A stretch of DNA of 64,000 bases from Paraphoma chrysanthemicola. Lineage: Eukaryota; Ascomycota; Dothideomycetes; Pleosporales; Phaeosphaeriaceae. A program made the translations under genes and the position numbers. The stretch spans positions 682,001 to 746,000 of the forward strand of contig JAGMWG010000012.1 of assembly GCA_020744225.1 (NCBI GenBank). Direction: 5' to 3'. Positions 44,281 to 55,274 of this stretch are shown here, one piece after another; position 1 is the first letter of the stretch, and each line of letters starts with the position of its first letter. The notes below the pieces were generated by a model. The model saw nothing but the letters and a program-made list of their open reading frames with translations. It searched no databases and was not told the origin of the DNA.

Positions 44281-47200
44281 GCAGCTATTCAACAGGCATA
44301 CCTTCATCTTTTGATCCTGCATTATTGTTTTCCGAGCACGAACTCCTCCAAGACGCGCCGCCATCACTTTCCTTCTCCGACGATATCGCGGCGTTAGAGC
44401 ACTGCATCGCCGAAGACAAGGCCAAGAAAACCAGCGAAGGCGTCGTCATTCAACACCGGGCTTGGAATATTGCTGAGGTCTTTCGAAGTGAAGGAGACGG
44501 CTCAATCGGTAAAGCCAGCGTTCGGGAAAGCCCTCAGCTCCACTGACACGACCAGACACGCCGTTGAAGCGCCCACAACATCTACCATTCGGGGACCTGC
44601 CCACAAAGCCTTCAAATATTGCCCTAGCCTTTCCTTCGTCGCCCCCGACATACGCAATGCCGCTCATATCATCACCCGTCGCCTACCCGCCTAGTTCTCT
44701 ACCCCAGGCTCTCTCACCAAAGAAGAGGAAGCGCTCAGACGAGACACGAGAGCCTCTCAAAGACGTTCAGAACAACAATGCCGTTCGCAAAGTAGGCGCT
44801 TTCTTGGACGACTCGGACGATGAAGACGACATTGCGGCACAAAAGGAGCATGCGCTCAAGCGAAGAGCTATAAGCACAGTCAAAGATCTGCCCGCAATAC
44901 CAGATGGCTTCGCAGAGAACACGCCACCTGCGAGTCAGGACGAAATCGCAGACCCCGAAAGCGTCCCGGTAGACGATCTCGACAACTACAGCTTCGCGTC
45001 ACGCTCACAATCCCCCGTCAAACGCCCAGCAACAGCGCAAGACCCCGTATCGACGCAGCCTATGAAAGGCTGTGTAGCCCGAAGTTCGTCAGGAAAGGCC
45101 ATCTACATCCCTCGGAAAGTGAAGAGGGAAGCGGTGTCATACGAGCAGCTGATTGCTTCGCGTTCGGTCGCAGTTGAAGGCCAAGCCCGAACAAGCTACT
45201 ACGGCCTCAATATCCATGCGTTGATCGATGAGGCGAAGGCACTTGACGTGGAGAAGGCAGAAAGTCGAGCGCAGGTACCGGACCTACCGCAACCAACTGT
45301 CGAGCAGCCAACCACCAAACCTGGAAAGAATGCCCGCACTTTAATGTGGACCGAAAAATACCGAGCAAAGAAGTTTACGGACCTTGTGGGGGATGAGCGT
45401 ACCCACCGATCCGTACTTCGATGGCTGAAAGCCTGGGATCCGATTGTCTTTCCCGGTTCCGTCAAGCAGAAGCCAAAGGCTGCCAAGAAAGACTTTGGAG
45501 ATGAAGAACATCATCATCGCAAGATCCTGTTGTTGACAGGCCCTCCGGGTTTGGGAAAGACTACTCTCGCCCATGTGTGCGCGCGTCAGGCCGGTTATGA
45601 AGTGCAAGAGATTAATGCATCCGATGAGCGGAGTCGGGATGTAGTCAAGGGTCGCATCCGAGACATGGTGGGCACCGAAAACGTCAGAGGTGTGAACACC
45701 AGCACGGCGAATGGAAAAGTACGAAAAGCCGGCAAACCCGTATGCGTCATTGTGGATGAGGTGGATGGCGTTGTCGGTGGTAGCGGTGGTGCAGGCGAGG
45801 GCGGCTTCATCAAGGCGCTCATTGATCTGATCAATCTTGACGAGAAGAATTCGAAAATGGTTGGCCAGCAGACGACAACCACAGGCAAGACAAGAAAAGG
45901 CGACAAGTTCCGCCTCCTGCGCCCGCTCATTCTCATCTGCAACGATCTCTACCACCCTTCATTAAGACCTCTTCGCCAGTCATCGATGGCTGAGATCGTT
46001 CACATCCGGAAACCTGCTCTCAATATGGTGGTCAGCCGTATGCAGGATATCTTCGTCAAAGAAGGCATACAGTGCGACTCGGATGGTGTGCGGCGGTTGT
46101 GTGAAGCCACGTGGGGTGTCAGTACCAAGAAAGAGGGCGGCACTGGCAGCGGCACCGGTGAGGGTGACATTCGCGGAGTCATGGTGGTCAGCGAATGGGT
46201 GGCTGGAAGATTGCGATCGTCCCATGACATCGCATCGAAAGAGAAGCCTCATCTCAGCCGGCACTGGATCGAGCAAAACTTCATTAACGATCTTCAACAC
46301 GGCGGCGGAGCAGCGCGAAGCCTGGGTCGAGGTGGCGCGAAGGATGTTGTTGAGCGGGTCTTCAAAGAGGGTGCTGGATTTCCTAAACAGGCAGAGACAA
46401 CCGATGTGAAAACAGCCACTGCACGAGCAAAGACTGGCGTCATTGGAGTCGCAGAGGGTGCGAAACGGCGTGCGATGGATCGTCTTAGGGAGATGGTCGA
46501 CACCAGCGGGGATTGTGACCGCATTGTGACAGGTAAGGGACTGACATCTTGTCATACACGACCATTTGCTAACAAATCTAGACTGCTTCACTGCATATCC
46601 TGAGAAGCCTTTCCAAGACGACACCATGCTCAGTAAGCCAAGCGCGGCTTATGAATGGCTCCACTTTCATGACACCCTTAATTCCGCCGTATACGCATCG
46701 CAAGGTTGGGAACTTGCACCATACCTCTCCAACTCCGTTCTCGCCTTCCACAGCCTCTTCGCATCGCCACGACAGCACAGCTCAAATGCCGCAGCGGACC
46801 CTGAAGCACAGTTGACCCCTTTCTCGGGACCGGGTGCTAGCTTTGCGGCAGCAGAACAATACAAGGCCAACAGATCCCAACTCATGGCTCTTCAATCCTC
46901 GCTAAGCTTACACCTTACTCGCATGTTCCGGAGCCCTGAAGAGATGGCTCTCGAGCTTATCCCCTATACATTACGTATGCTCTCGCCCGACGTGAAACCA
47001 GTCATCGTCAACACTGGCGCCTCGGGCTCGAAATCGTTCGCATCAGCCACCGTCCGCAAGGCATCAGAAAAGTCACTTGTCAAGAAGTCGGTTGAAGCCA
47101 TGGCGGCAACGGGTGTCCGATTCGAAAAGTCACGCATCGAGACCGAAGATGTGGCTAATCGCAGCGCCGGATTTGTATGGCGCATGGTGCCTCCACTCGA

Positions 47201-47603
47201 CGTAATGGGCGGGTTCGAAACCCTGGGCGACAAGAAGGAAGAAAAGGTCCGCTATGCGGTGCGCAGTGTGCTAGAACAAGAGTGGCGTAAAGAGAGCGCA
47301 CGTATCGACATGGATAATCGAAAGCGGCGAGGTGGTCGTACGGATGCGGATGATGCTGAGGAAGAGAAGAAGGAAGAGATGACGACGGAGGAGAAGGTGG
47401 CAGAAGCGAACAAGAGAGCTGTGAAGAGAGACTTCTTCGGAAGGGTGATCAAAGACAAGCCGCTAATTGAGGGCGAGGAAAGGGTCAAGAAGGTCGAGAA
47501 TATAGGCGGAGATATTGGAAGAATATGGGTCTCTTTCCACGAAGGCTTCTCAAATGCGGTGCGGAAACCAGTCACCATCGACGAGTTGCTGAGAGGGCTG
47601 TGA
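44277..47603 (+). CDS. CTF18: Ctf18, alternative RFC clamp-loader subunit
   Basis: Exons 44277-44508, 44556-46532 and 46582-47603 join in phase to 1076 aa. The introns are 47 and 49 nt, with CTGAC and GCTAAC branch sites. The AAA+ module begins at about residue 341 (LMWTEKYRAKKFTDLVGDE, the RFC box). Walker A GPPGLGKT is at about 406 and Walker B VIVDEVDG at about 474; the INASDERS segment follows the RFC-like pattern. The C-terminus carries the conserved RDFFGRVI motif that in Ctf18 precedes the Ctf8/Dcc1 and polymerase-epsilon binding region. Ctf18-RFC loads PCNA and supports sister-chromatid cohesion and the S-phase checkpoint in the nucleus. The N-terminal 340 residues are disordered and acidic. 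Confidence 0.93.
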
Positions 47604-47692
47604 GCCGATAGCGAGAACAAATATAGTTCCACATGATCTCACATGTTCACTATGCCATTATAAGCATTCACATTATTAGCGGACAAGATTTC

Positions 47693-48050
47693 TTATTTAT
47701 TCTCTTCGCGATTTGTGTTAGGCTGGCTAAGAAAGGAGTGGTAGAGGTCGGAATCGGAGAGATTCTTGCGCACAGCATCCGTTCCTGCTTCCGCTTCCGC
47801 ATCAAACTCACGCCGAGCTAACCTATCGCCCAATCAGTATTGAACAGTATCGATGCCAACAGCACGACCGAGCCGTCGTCTAAAGTTGCATCAGGAATCT
47901 GTACACCGTTGATACGCCGCACAGGAATGGTGTCGTCATTCTTGACATCAAGCGTGACCTAACATGCGCATGCCTTGCAAGTCACCAAGCTTACTTCAAC
48001 ATACCTCAGCTTGTACAAGAACTTCAAGGTTCGCACCATGAGGACATTTA
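47693..48050 (-). CDS. small spliced hypothetical protein
   Basis: Minus-strand coding blocks fit across introns: CPHGANLEVLVQAE (ending 48005), an intron of 46 nt (GTATGT to TTAG, 47959-48004), then VTLDVKNDDTIPVRRINGVQ and IPDATLDDGSV. A second very short intron (GTTGGC to GATAG, about 38 nt) leads to LARREFDAEAEAGTDAVRKN and a stop at 47693-47695. The start exon is unclear: ATGs near 48089 would overlap the SDR start on the other strand. Family not recognised. The blocks are too protein-like to be chance, but the exon model is tentative. Confidence 0.45.
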
Positions 48051-48089
48051 CAGAGCTCGCATCAACCAGATAGTCTTACGAGCAACATC

Positions 48090-49250
48090 ATGTCCTCAGT
48101 CCACACAACCTTCGGCTTCTACAGCTCCCTCATTCGTTCCCTCGCAACCCTGGTCTTTGCTAGACTGTACACTCCACAGCCTCGCCCCACACGCAACCTC
48201 ACCAATCAAACCGCCATCGTCACAGGCGCAAACAGCGGCATCGGTCTCGCCATCGCGACCCAACTCGCACGCCAAGGCGCAACAGTCTATCTCGCATGCC
48301 GGAACCTCTCCCGCGGCGAAAAAGCCATCGATTCCATTGTTGCGGAACTTTCCCGCAACCATAGCGAGAAAGTCCGTGATAGAATACACTGTTGGGAACT
48401 CGATACATCCGACCTAACTTCCGTACGAGCGTTTTGCTCGAAATGGAGAGCCCAAAGATCTGGTAGTAGTAAAAAGATTGATATCCTAATTCACAACGCC
48501 GGCATCGCTTCCGCTCCCACCAGCGCACCAACCCAAGCATCCAATGGCATGGATCTCGTCTACGTGACTAACTTCCTCGGTTCATATCTCATGACGCATT
48601 TACTCGAACCACATCTCAGCGTAGATGCGAGCGTCGTAATGACGAGTAGTACGGGACATTACTCCGCATCAACCTTACTTGCCGCACCTACTCCACTTCC
48701 TGTTCAAACTGCCACACCGACTGGTATTGCAGCATATATCAAGAACAAATTAAACTTAACGACATCAGCCCCGGCATATGCGCAGTCGAAAGCACAGCAA
48801 GTCCTCTTTGCACTAGCGTTACAGCGACATTTCGATAGTATACCAGGTAATGAACGCACGGCACAAGCATTCACGCCTGGTTTCACATCGACGCCGATAT
48901 TCGGCAAGTTTGAGTGTACATGGCGCACGTGGTTAGCAAATCCGTTATTTGCGATTCTAAAAACGACGGAAGGGTGGAGTGGGGTGAGTAGCGAGCAGGG
49001 AGGGATGACAGGGGCTTGGTTGGGAAGCGACGGGGTGGGTGGGAAGGAGCGCGAGAGGGGCATTCGAGCAGGGCAAGAAGGACAAAGACAAGAAAGTGGT
49101 GGTGGATTCTGGGAGTGGGGCGTGAGGAGGACGAGTCTGGTGGATTATATGAGGGCGCAGATGGGTGAAGAGGTGTTTTGGGGGAGGGTGGGGAATGTGT
49201 GGAAGGGGTGGGAGAAGGATGCGGACGTGATCTGGAATTGGGAGATCTAA
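48090..49250 (+). CDS. short-chain dehydrogenase/reductase (SDR)
   Basis: 386-aa single-exon SDR of the retinol dehydrogenase/WWOX-like type. Rossmann dinucleotide motif TGANSGIG at residues 45-52, a cofactor-preference Arg after beta-2 (ACRN), the NAG motif (IDILIHNAG), and catalytic Tyr230/Lys234 in YAQSK. An N-terminal hydrophobic segment could anchor it to ER or lipid droplet membranes. It oxidises or reduces a carbonyl/alcohol using NAD(P)H; the substrate is unknown. The length (386) exceeds the usual 300-330 because of a Gly-rich C-terminal insertion (about 305-340). Confidence 0.88.
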   Translation: MSSVHTTFGFYSSLIRSLATLVFARLYTPQPRPTRNLTNQTAIVTGANSGIGLAIATQLARQGATVYLACRNLSRGEKAIDSIVAELSRNHSEKVRDRIHCWELDTSDLTSVRAFCSKWRAQRSGSSKKIDILIHNAGIASAPTSAPTQASNGMDLVYVTNFLGSYLMTHLLEPHLSVDASVVMTSSTGHYSASTLLAAPTPLPVQTATPTGIAAYIKNKLNLTTSAPAYAQSKAQQVLFALALQRHFDSIPGNERTAQAFTPGFTSTPIFGKFECTWRTWLANPLFAILKTTEGWSGVSSEQGGMTGAWLGSDGVGGKERERGIRAGQEGQRQESGGGFWEWGVRRTSLVDYMRAQMGEEVFWGRVGNVWKGWEKDADVIWNWEI

Positions 49251-49737
49251 GCAGAGTCGCTGTTGACGCAAAGGTATATTGACAGATGGAATTGTTATGC
49301 TTCGTGCTGTTTTCAGAATTAGCTTCGAAACCTCCCGTTCAGTCTCGGACAATTCAGACAAAGCAAGGTTAATCAGCGTTTAGCTTTAGCATACTTGCAG
49401 GTACATGGAGTTTATCAAAGGACATTTCTCCACCTTCATGTAGTTGTGACGTTCACGCCGACTAAGCTGTGGCTAGCTGTGCATGCTTCGACTTGGTACT
49501 TTGGCTTGAAGGGAAAAGTTTGAACGACTCAGATTGCATCTAACTGCTCTTTATTTAGTCTAGTCGCAGTCTTATCCAGGCGTCAAGTAGTCTGACTCTC
49601 TCTTGCCGCTGGCACCCACGAGCGATGGAGATCAAGGACAAGAAGACCCACGATCATTAATGTAAGCCTACCATGAAGGCTAAACATAACCAACAAATTA
49701 CTGCATGGTAGCGCCCCATAATGAACTTTTAGGCTTG
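49251..49737. other. intergenic, nothing recognised
   Basis: 3' regions of the convergent SDR and membrane-protein genes. No further gene supported. Confidence 0.4.
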
Positions 49738-50347
49738 CTAGCTACTCAACTTGTCCATTAAGATCGCAGTTAAGGTGTGATACAGATAAAGGACAAGCAA
49801 GCCAGCGATGCCGTGTACAGCTACCAGTAAAACAGAGGGAAACATATTGAAATACCACACGACATCTCTCTTTTCTAGAATGTAAATCTTGCTGGGTGTC
49901 GAAAATTTGAACGCAACAAGGAAAGAAGCTGAGGCAGCGAATAGAACGTATAACATAGTCCCAGTTTCCAATTTGCCAAAGTTCCAGGATCGAGATGCTG
50001 ATTTTAAAAAGCTAGTATCATTGATTTGTCTTCGTGCTAGGTCATCAAAGTCATGTGCCTTTTACATGGTCTTGTAGAGATCTGTGGGTTGGAGAGCTTG
50101 GTTGTGCTATTGGCGTAGATGTCAGTGTGCATCGTGAGCTTTAATATTAGGCGCCTACCGGATTTGAGCGACATGATTCTCGCATAGCAAGGTCATTTGC
50201 GCGCGCAGCCTCATGAAAACTCTTGATTAGCCAGACTAGGGCCAGGATTTCAATGAATGTACCAAACGCCGCTGCGGGCCTAAACTCCTTGCCTAACTTG
50301 TCTCGCCACGTCTTTTCCAGGGAATGGGACGTTGAATCTGTAGTCAC
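49738..50347 (-). CDS. small membrane protein, paralogue B of a tandem pair
   Basis: Exons 50159-50347 and 49738-50058 (intron 100 nt, GTAGGC to AAAAG) give 169 aa. There is one hydrophobic span near residues 28-42, then a conserved short block VWLIKSF...ESCRSNP at the splice junction, AHDFDDLARRQ after it, and two further membrane spans (TMLYVLFAASASFLVAF; FPSVLLVAVHGIAGLLVLYL). The same architecture, intron position and ESCR-x2-P/DFD-x-L-x-[KR]R motifs occur in paralogue A next door. Probably a three-span membrane protein. No family name recognised. Confidence 0.6.
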
Positions 50348-50632
50348 TTGCTGTGTGGAAACTTGAGAAGAGTTGCTATTTGGAGATTTTGGTAAAGATT
50401 GTTGTGCTGCGATGGAGGGAGTCTCACGTCCCGACCAAATCGTTGAGACTGATTATGAAGCAGCGATGCTACCACTCGAAGTTGTCAGTGGTGCCAAAGG
50501 TATTGTTATCGCTTGATCTTATGCTACCTGCAGGTCCACTGGGTTTGGCATGTTGCAAGATCATTGTGTTCATAGCGTATCGTGTCAGAGAAGGCTGAAA
50601 AATTGACGCCCACTGGAACTCAATACAGCCTC

Positions 50633-50667
50633 GTCACGTTTGCTGCAAGCCACCTGCATGCCATAGC
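50633..50667. promoter_or_regulatory. 35-nt upstream element shared by the paralogue pair (copy B)
   Basis: It matches 51640-51674 at 30 of 35 positions (both read GTCACGT then GCTGCAAGCC, CCTGCA and GCCAT). It lies about 285 nt upstream of the paralogue B start and contains CACGT. Confidence 0.55.
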
Positions 50668-50770
50668 CCATCGTGATTGGCCCGTGGCGCTTGGAAACAT
50701 TCTGCTTCCGAAATCGGTGACGCATTTGAACATGTCAAAATGTGGCTGTCATGAATACGGTCGAGGTTGA

Positions 50771-51470
50771 CTATACCTGGATTTCAGATCTATATAGCTT
50801 TTGTATGGTGGAAGACCTGTACACCGTCCAAGTATGGACTAGCATGAATGTGAACCAAAGCATTATCGCTGCTGGCAGAGATGATCCTAGTGCATAAATT
50901 CGTACAATATCGGCGGCTCCGGCGAGAATGATGGCATTACCTAGAAACCTGATCTTCCAGTTCCGACCCCAGCGACTTTCCGGAGGCATGATCCGCATAA
51001 TACAAAAAGAAACGACGTAGCGACCACAGGTACGGTAAAGGTATTGAACAGATTGTTTGAGCCATCCGTAGAGCACCGACCAATTGTCCCGTGGAATCAG
51101 AACATCAGTAGATCGGGGTGAGTCGTTGTCGCGCTTGGATAGTGGATCGAAGTCTTCAGCTTTACGCATTTCCTGGCAAATTGGTTTGGCTTGAAGCACA
51201 ACGTCACGCTGAACGGATGTCAGAGCGTTTCAAGACCTCGTTCGCAAATCTTACTGGATGCTGGCGGCATGATTCTTGCTGTTGGAGAAGATTGCCGAAC
51301 TGCGTTGCGTTGTAGCTTTTGATGCCCCATACAACAGCAAGGCAACTAAGTGTTACTGTGCACAAAGCAGCGACCACACGTAGTACCGTACGCAGATAGC
51401 GCGTTGTTGTATTTGACGGATTCTGCGTAGATTTCGCAGCATTGGCGGCACTCGGGGCTTGGGGTGGCAT
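50771..51470 (-). CDS. small membrane protein, paralogue A of a tandem pair
   Basis: Exons 51255-51470 and 50771-51172 (intron 82 nt, GTAAGA to CCAG) give 205 aa. Hydrophobic span near residues 30-48 (ALCTVTLSCLAVVWGIKS), then QESCRQHP at the junction, EMRKAEDFDPLSKRD after it, and two more spans toward the C-terminus (FLGNAIILAGAADIVRIYAL; LPAAIMLWFTFMLVHTWTV). The intron falls at the same place as in paralogue B. Function unknown. The clear sequence divergence with conserved motifs suggests selection rather than decay. Confidence 0.6.
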
Positions 51471-51639
51471 TTCCAGAGTTCCTGACTGTAGTACGCTCTC
51501 TGCACAATTCTCGGGACGATTATTGAAAGTTCAGATTTGGCGATCGTTCTGAAATCGAATATGTATGCGGCCTAAGAAGTTATGATGCTTTTCGAGGGTC
51601 GGAGAGATGTTATCAGGATGTCAGGCTGAAGCGCCCTTT

Positions 51640-51674
51640 GTCACGTGAGCTGCAAGCCCCCTGCACGCCATGGC
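51640..51674. promoter_or_regulatory. 35-nt upstream element shared by the paralogue pair (copy A)
   Basis: Partner of 50633-50667, about 170 nt upstream of the paralogue A start. This copy contains a perfect CACGTG E-box, where copy B has CACGTT. Confidence 0.55.
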
Positions 51675-52126
51675 TATTAGGCGCCGTCAGCACCAGAAAT
51701 AGATCGTCCATTCCCACAAGCCCAGCGGGTCCAAGTGATCATTGCGGGAGGTGTTTACAAGCATTGCACATGGTCTCAAGACGGTCTTTTCGGAGTTATA
51801 ATTTTCAACCGATGCCTTAGATCTGCAAGGGAACCTATATCTTGCAGCCCATAGGTCGACCCTGCTAATCACCCTCGCCTTGATTTCAATCAGATTGACG
51901 CTTTCTAATTCCATTGATATGCAGCAGAAGCTTGCTATGTTGAAGGGGTCTTAATGGAAAAGTTTCGTTGCTCATCGTGTCGAGACAGACTGAGGACAAA
52001 TCTCGAGTGAAGCATTTGTTGAGTCAATCACATTTCGTGAAAACTCGATAGGCGCACCGAGATATCCTCAGTTCGTCCAGGCCACTAATAGGTCAAGCGA
52101 AAAGGCCGATCTCGCAACGCAAAAAC

Positions 52127-53845
52127 TCAAGACACATTGCTCGGAATCTTGGCAGTGGCTCTCACCCATAGTGGCGGCTTGCTCCAAAGCGCCCAAAAGC
52201 ATTTTTGTTCATACCAATTTCCTCTGTTCTCGTCGCAAAGCTGAAAGTCAAAGTGCCAAAGCATTTTGCAAGCTATCAGCCGCATCTCATGGAGCGCCAA
52301 ACTAGTACAGCGTCAGCGTGATACGATCCAGCAGCGCAGCTCGAAAGCCTCAGATTACGGACTTCTTGCCAATACAATTCCTCGGGCCAACGGAAAATGG
52401 TTGGAAGATTGCCCTCCTGTCGTTCGCGTATTCGGTGTACTCTGAGGTGCTTTCAATCCAGCGTTCGGGCACGAACTTCATAGGGTCTTTGAAGTTGTTC
52501 GGGCTATGGTATGCAGCCATTATGGCGATTGATGCACGTGTCTAAGCAGTCTCAGCTAACGATTCACAGTCTGAATTCACATTACTTACGCCGACGGGCA
52601 GAACATCGCCGCATACCACACCAGGCGTAACGACAACTCTGGGAGGGCCTACAGGTGTCGAAGGGTAAACTAAAAGACCGTCAGCATGTTGGAAGGCAAG
52701 CTATAATAGGCATTGTCTGACTTCTCATTGACTCATTGAAGCATGCATCCAGATACCTTAGTCGCTGAATGCCCTCAATCGTCAGCTCACCCTCGTTTCG
52801 AAAGCTCGATCGCACTTCTTCAACGGCCTTTTTCATCTTTTCTGGGTTGAGCAATAAATTGTACATCAGTCCCGATAGCATCGTGGCGGTCGTTTCGGAG
52901 CCAGCCTGCATGAACAAATCGGCGTTTGACTTCATCTGCTCAAAGTTGAGGACGCCACTTTCGTGCTGAGACAATACCAGGGTCCAGAAGTCTGGCTTTT
53001 CAGTCTCGTTACCCTTCTCCATCCTCTTGCGCACGCGGTCCTCGCTATATTTTGCATTCTTGGCGGAAGCCTCCTTCATCTTTTCGGACAGAAAGAAGTT
53101 GACGATGCGACCGAGGAGCGGATACTCAAGGAGAAGGGAATAAAATGCAGCATCCTCAAGCCCGTATAGGATGCTCTCTACCCAAGCATTCAGCTCTGAG
53201 TTCTCAAGTAGGCCAAGTGATTCGCCAAAGGAGAGCTCGCCGATGATGTCGAAGGTGGCACAGTTGAAGTACTTCACAACATCGATTTCGTTGTTTTGAG
53301 ACGCCTCGCGATGTATGTTGCTCACGAGTTTGTCGACGTGTGCACGGATGAGATGTTCTTGTGCCTTGAGTGCGCGATCCGAGAAGCCATGCGAAAAGAT
53401 CTTGCGAAGCCTTCCATGCTTGTCATCGTTCGCCTCACTCAGCAACGAGTGTTCGGTCAAGTGCGGACTATCAACATACATTGCAGGGTCCTTGACCACC
53501 TGCAACGTTTTCGATGCCGTCTTGTGTCCATGTAGATCTCGCCACACTTCAGGCTCAATGAAACTGATTCGAGTTGGTCCCAGGCGCACTACCGGCCCGT
53601 ATCGCTGATGCGCTTGTTCCGCGTAGTATGGCAGCTGACCTTGCAGCCAGTGGTACCAGTAAAGAAAGTCTGTAGCCCGAGCAAGGAATGGACCAGGGTA
53701 TTTTGCGAGTGGATGAAACCATATGCTATGCGCAACACTTGATAGAAAAGCAGCTAAGACTTCATGGCATCAGCAGAAGCGGCTGAAAGCGAAGATGAAT
53801 CATACCAAGTACCAGGACAGAGCCTAGTTGTGTGAAACTGAACAT
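52127..53845 (-). CDS. cytochrome P450 monooxygenase (CYP65-like)
   Basis: Five exons (53806-53845, 52722-53753, 52590-52669, 52363-52541, 52127-52301) join in phase to 501 aa. N-terminal membrane anchor, then KYPGP and the RYGPVVRLGPTRISFIEPE block typical of fungal CYP65-type (isotrichodermin C-15 hydroxylase-like) enzymes. I-helix AGSETT near residues 297-302, K-helix E-x-x-R at Glu354/Arg357, PERW, and heme loop FSVGPRNCIGKN with ligand Cys440. The last donor is GTCCGT rather than GTAAGT-like; only this choice restores the canonical GKNLALHEMRLI. It inserts one O2 atom into a substrate at the ER with a reductase partner. Substrate unknown. Confidence 0.92.
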
Positions 53846-54087
53846 TGTCTTGTTACGTGGAGCGCCAAACGACGACGCGGGTCTACGTGAATGGAAAAGG
53901 CTTAATAGAGTAGAGTAACGACCTTGGTCGATGTAATGTGAAGAAGATGGCTCCAGAAACAATGATGAGCGGCGTGACTGAACATTTGAATAGATGCTGA
54001 CGCGCTAGTGGTGGTGGCATTACTGAACACCGAATGGCCGCGAAGCCGAAAGTGCGATTTCGAAATGCAGGACCCTCGCAATTACGC

Positions 54088-54525
54088 CTATTTGAAGAGG
54101 TGAACAGTATAGGTAATGCGTACACAGTAGGGATCAACATTGAAGGCAAAAGTGGAGTTCGAGGTTTGGTATGAAAGACGTGTAGGGTACGTCAGCAAGT
54201 GGTGGCGCTCGGTATCCTTGGCTGTCCGAACGCCATAACATTGATTTATGCGGAACTTCGGATCATTCTCAGTGCGAATATGCAAGTCGAATGGCAAAAA
54301 CAAAGACTGGATTGCATCGTGACCGTGGACTAGGTGTACAGACTGGTACTGGAGGCCGTTTCGCACCAAAATCTTGACATTTGGAGTAAACACTTGTATA
54401 TGAATATTGCCGCCATAGTAGCGGCAGGACAAGGTACTATTAACAATTGGACGTGAAGTCGCCTTTGGGAACTTGGACAGGCGTGTCACTTCCCAATATG
54501 TGATCAGAACCTTAAATCAGAAACA
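54088..54525 (-). CDS. hypothetical protein, partial exon
   Basis: A protein-like minus-strand frame (VLITYWEVTRLSKFPK..., GGNIHIQVFTPNVKILVRNG) ends at 54088. A TTCTGAT branch-like site and AAG near 54526 could be a splice acceptor, implying an upstream exon that I could not place. No domain recognised. Confidence 0.35.
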
Positions 54526-54603
54526 TTTGCTGAAGCCAAAGTTTTCCCGAAACCACATCCTTTAATATTTCCAAGAGACATTCTTATAAAATTTCTAGGA
54601 AGC

Positions 54604-55178
54604 ATGAAGAAGGTGAGCTCCCTAAAGTCGATGTCTAAGCTCGGAGGATGTGCTTATAGCCCGGTGCGCCCTTCGAAGGCGGACACATTTGCCCGGTCGA
54701 AATCCACATCGTCGATGCCGGCCCTATGCGAGAGACAAAGTTGGAGAAGATTATGGTAGTAGCAATACAGAAGGACATGGAACGTAAAGGTACGTGATCA
54801 GGGCCATCGATTTATTGGTCCGCTAAGTATCATCTCGTAGACAGTGACGAAAATCGGATTCCCGAACATTATGAATCACATACAGGCCCCTATGGCGTGG
54901 AGATGCCGCCAGATTGGTCATTCCACATTCCATTTCTCGATACTCAGGTTCAGAACAAGGTCGAACCACCTATATTCGAAGAAAGCGCGAACTCAGCCCA
55001 AGAGAGGATTCGCAGAGGGTGGAGTAGCGATGGCGGGATTCTGTTCCGTGCTGACGAACATTCTAACCAGTCGTCAAGCACCCTGGTCAGGTACTTCCAA
55101 AGTGTTAACGCGCGGAACAACGATGAACCGCATCAGACTTGGCGATGTAACATTCCGATTGCGTGGTCTCCTTATTGA
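54604..55178 (+). CDS. hypothetical spliced protein
   Basis: Exons 54604-54612, 54660-54789 and 54841-55178 join in phase to 158 aa; donors are GTGAGC and GTACGT, acceptors TATAG and CGTAG. Blocks PFEGGHICPVEIHIVDAGPM and PPDWSFHIPFLDTQVQNK are well-composed coding sequence. The tiny first exon (three codons) is the weakest part, and an alternative upstream start is possible. No family recognised. Confidence 0.5.
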
Positions 55179-55274
55179 AACAAGCCACGATGGGTTTCAC
55201 ACATAGCTCTGAACGAGCTCAATTTCGAGAACCGCGCGAATGGAGGTCAACGGCCGCGGTCTGAAGAGCCATAA

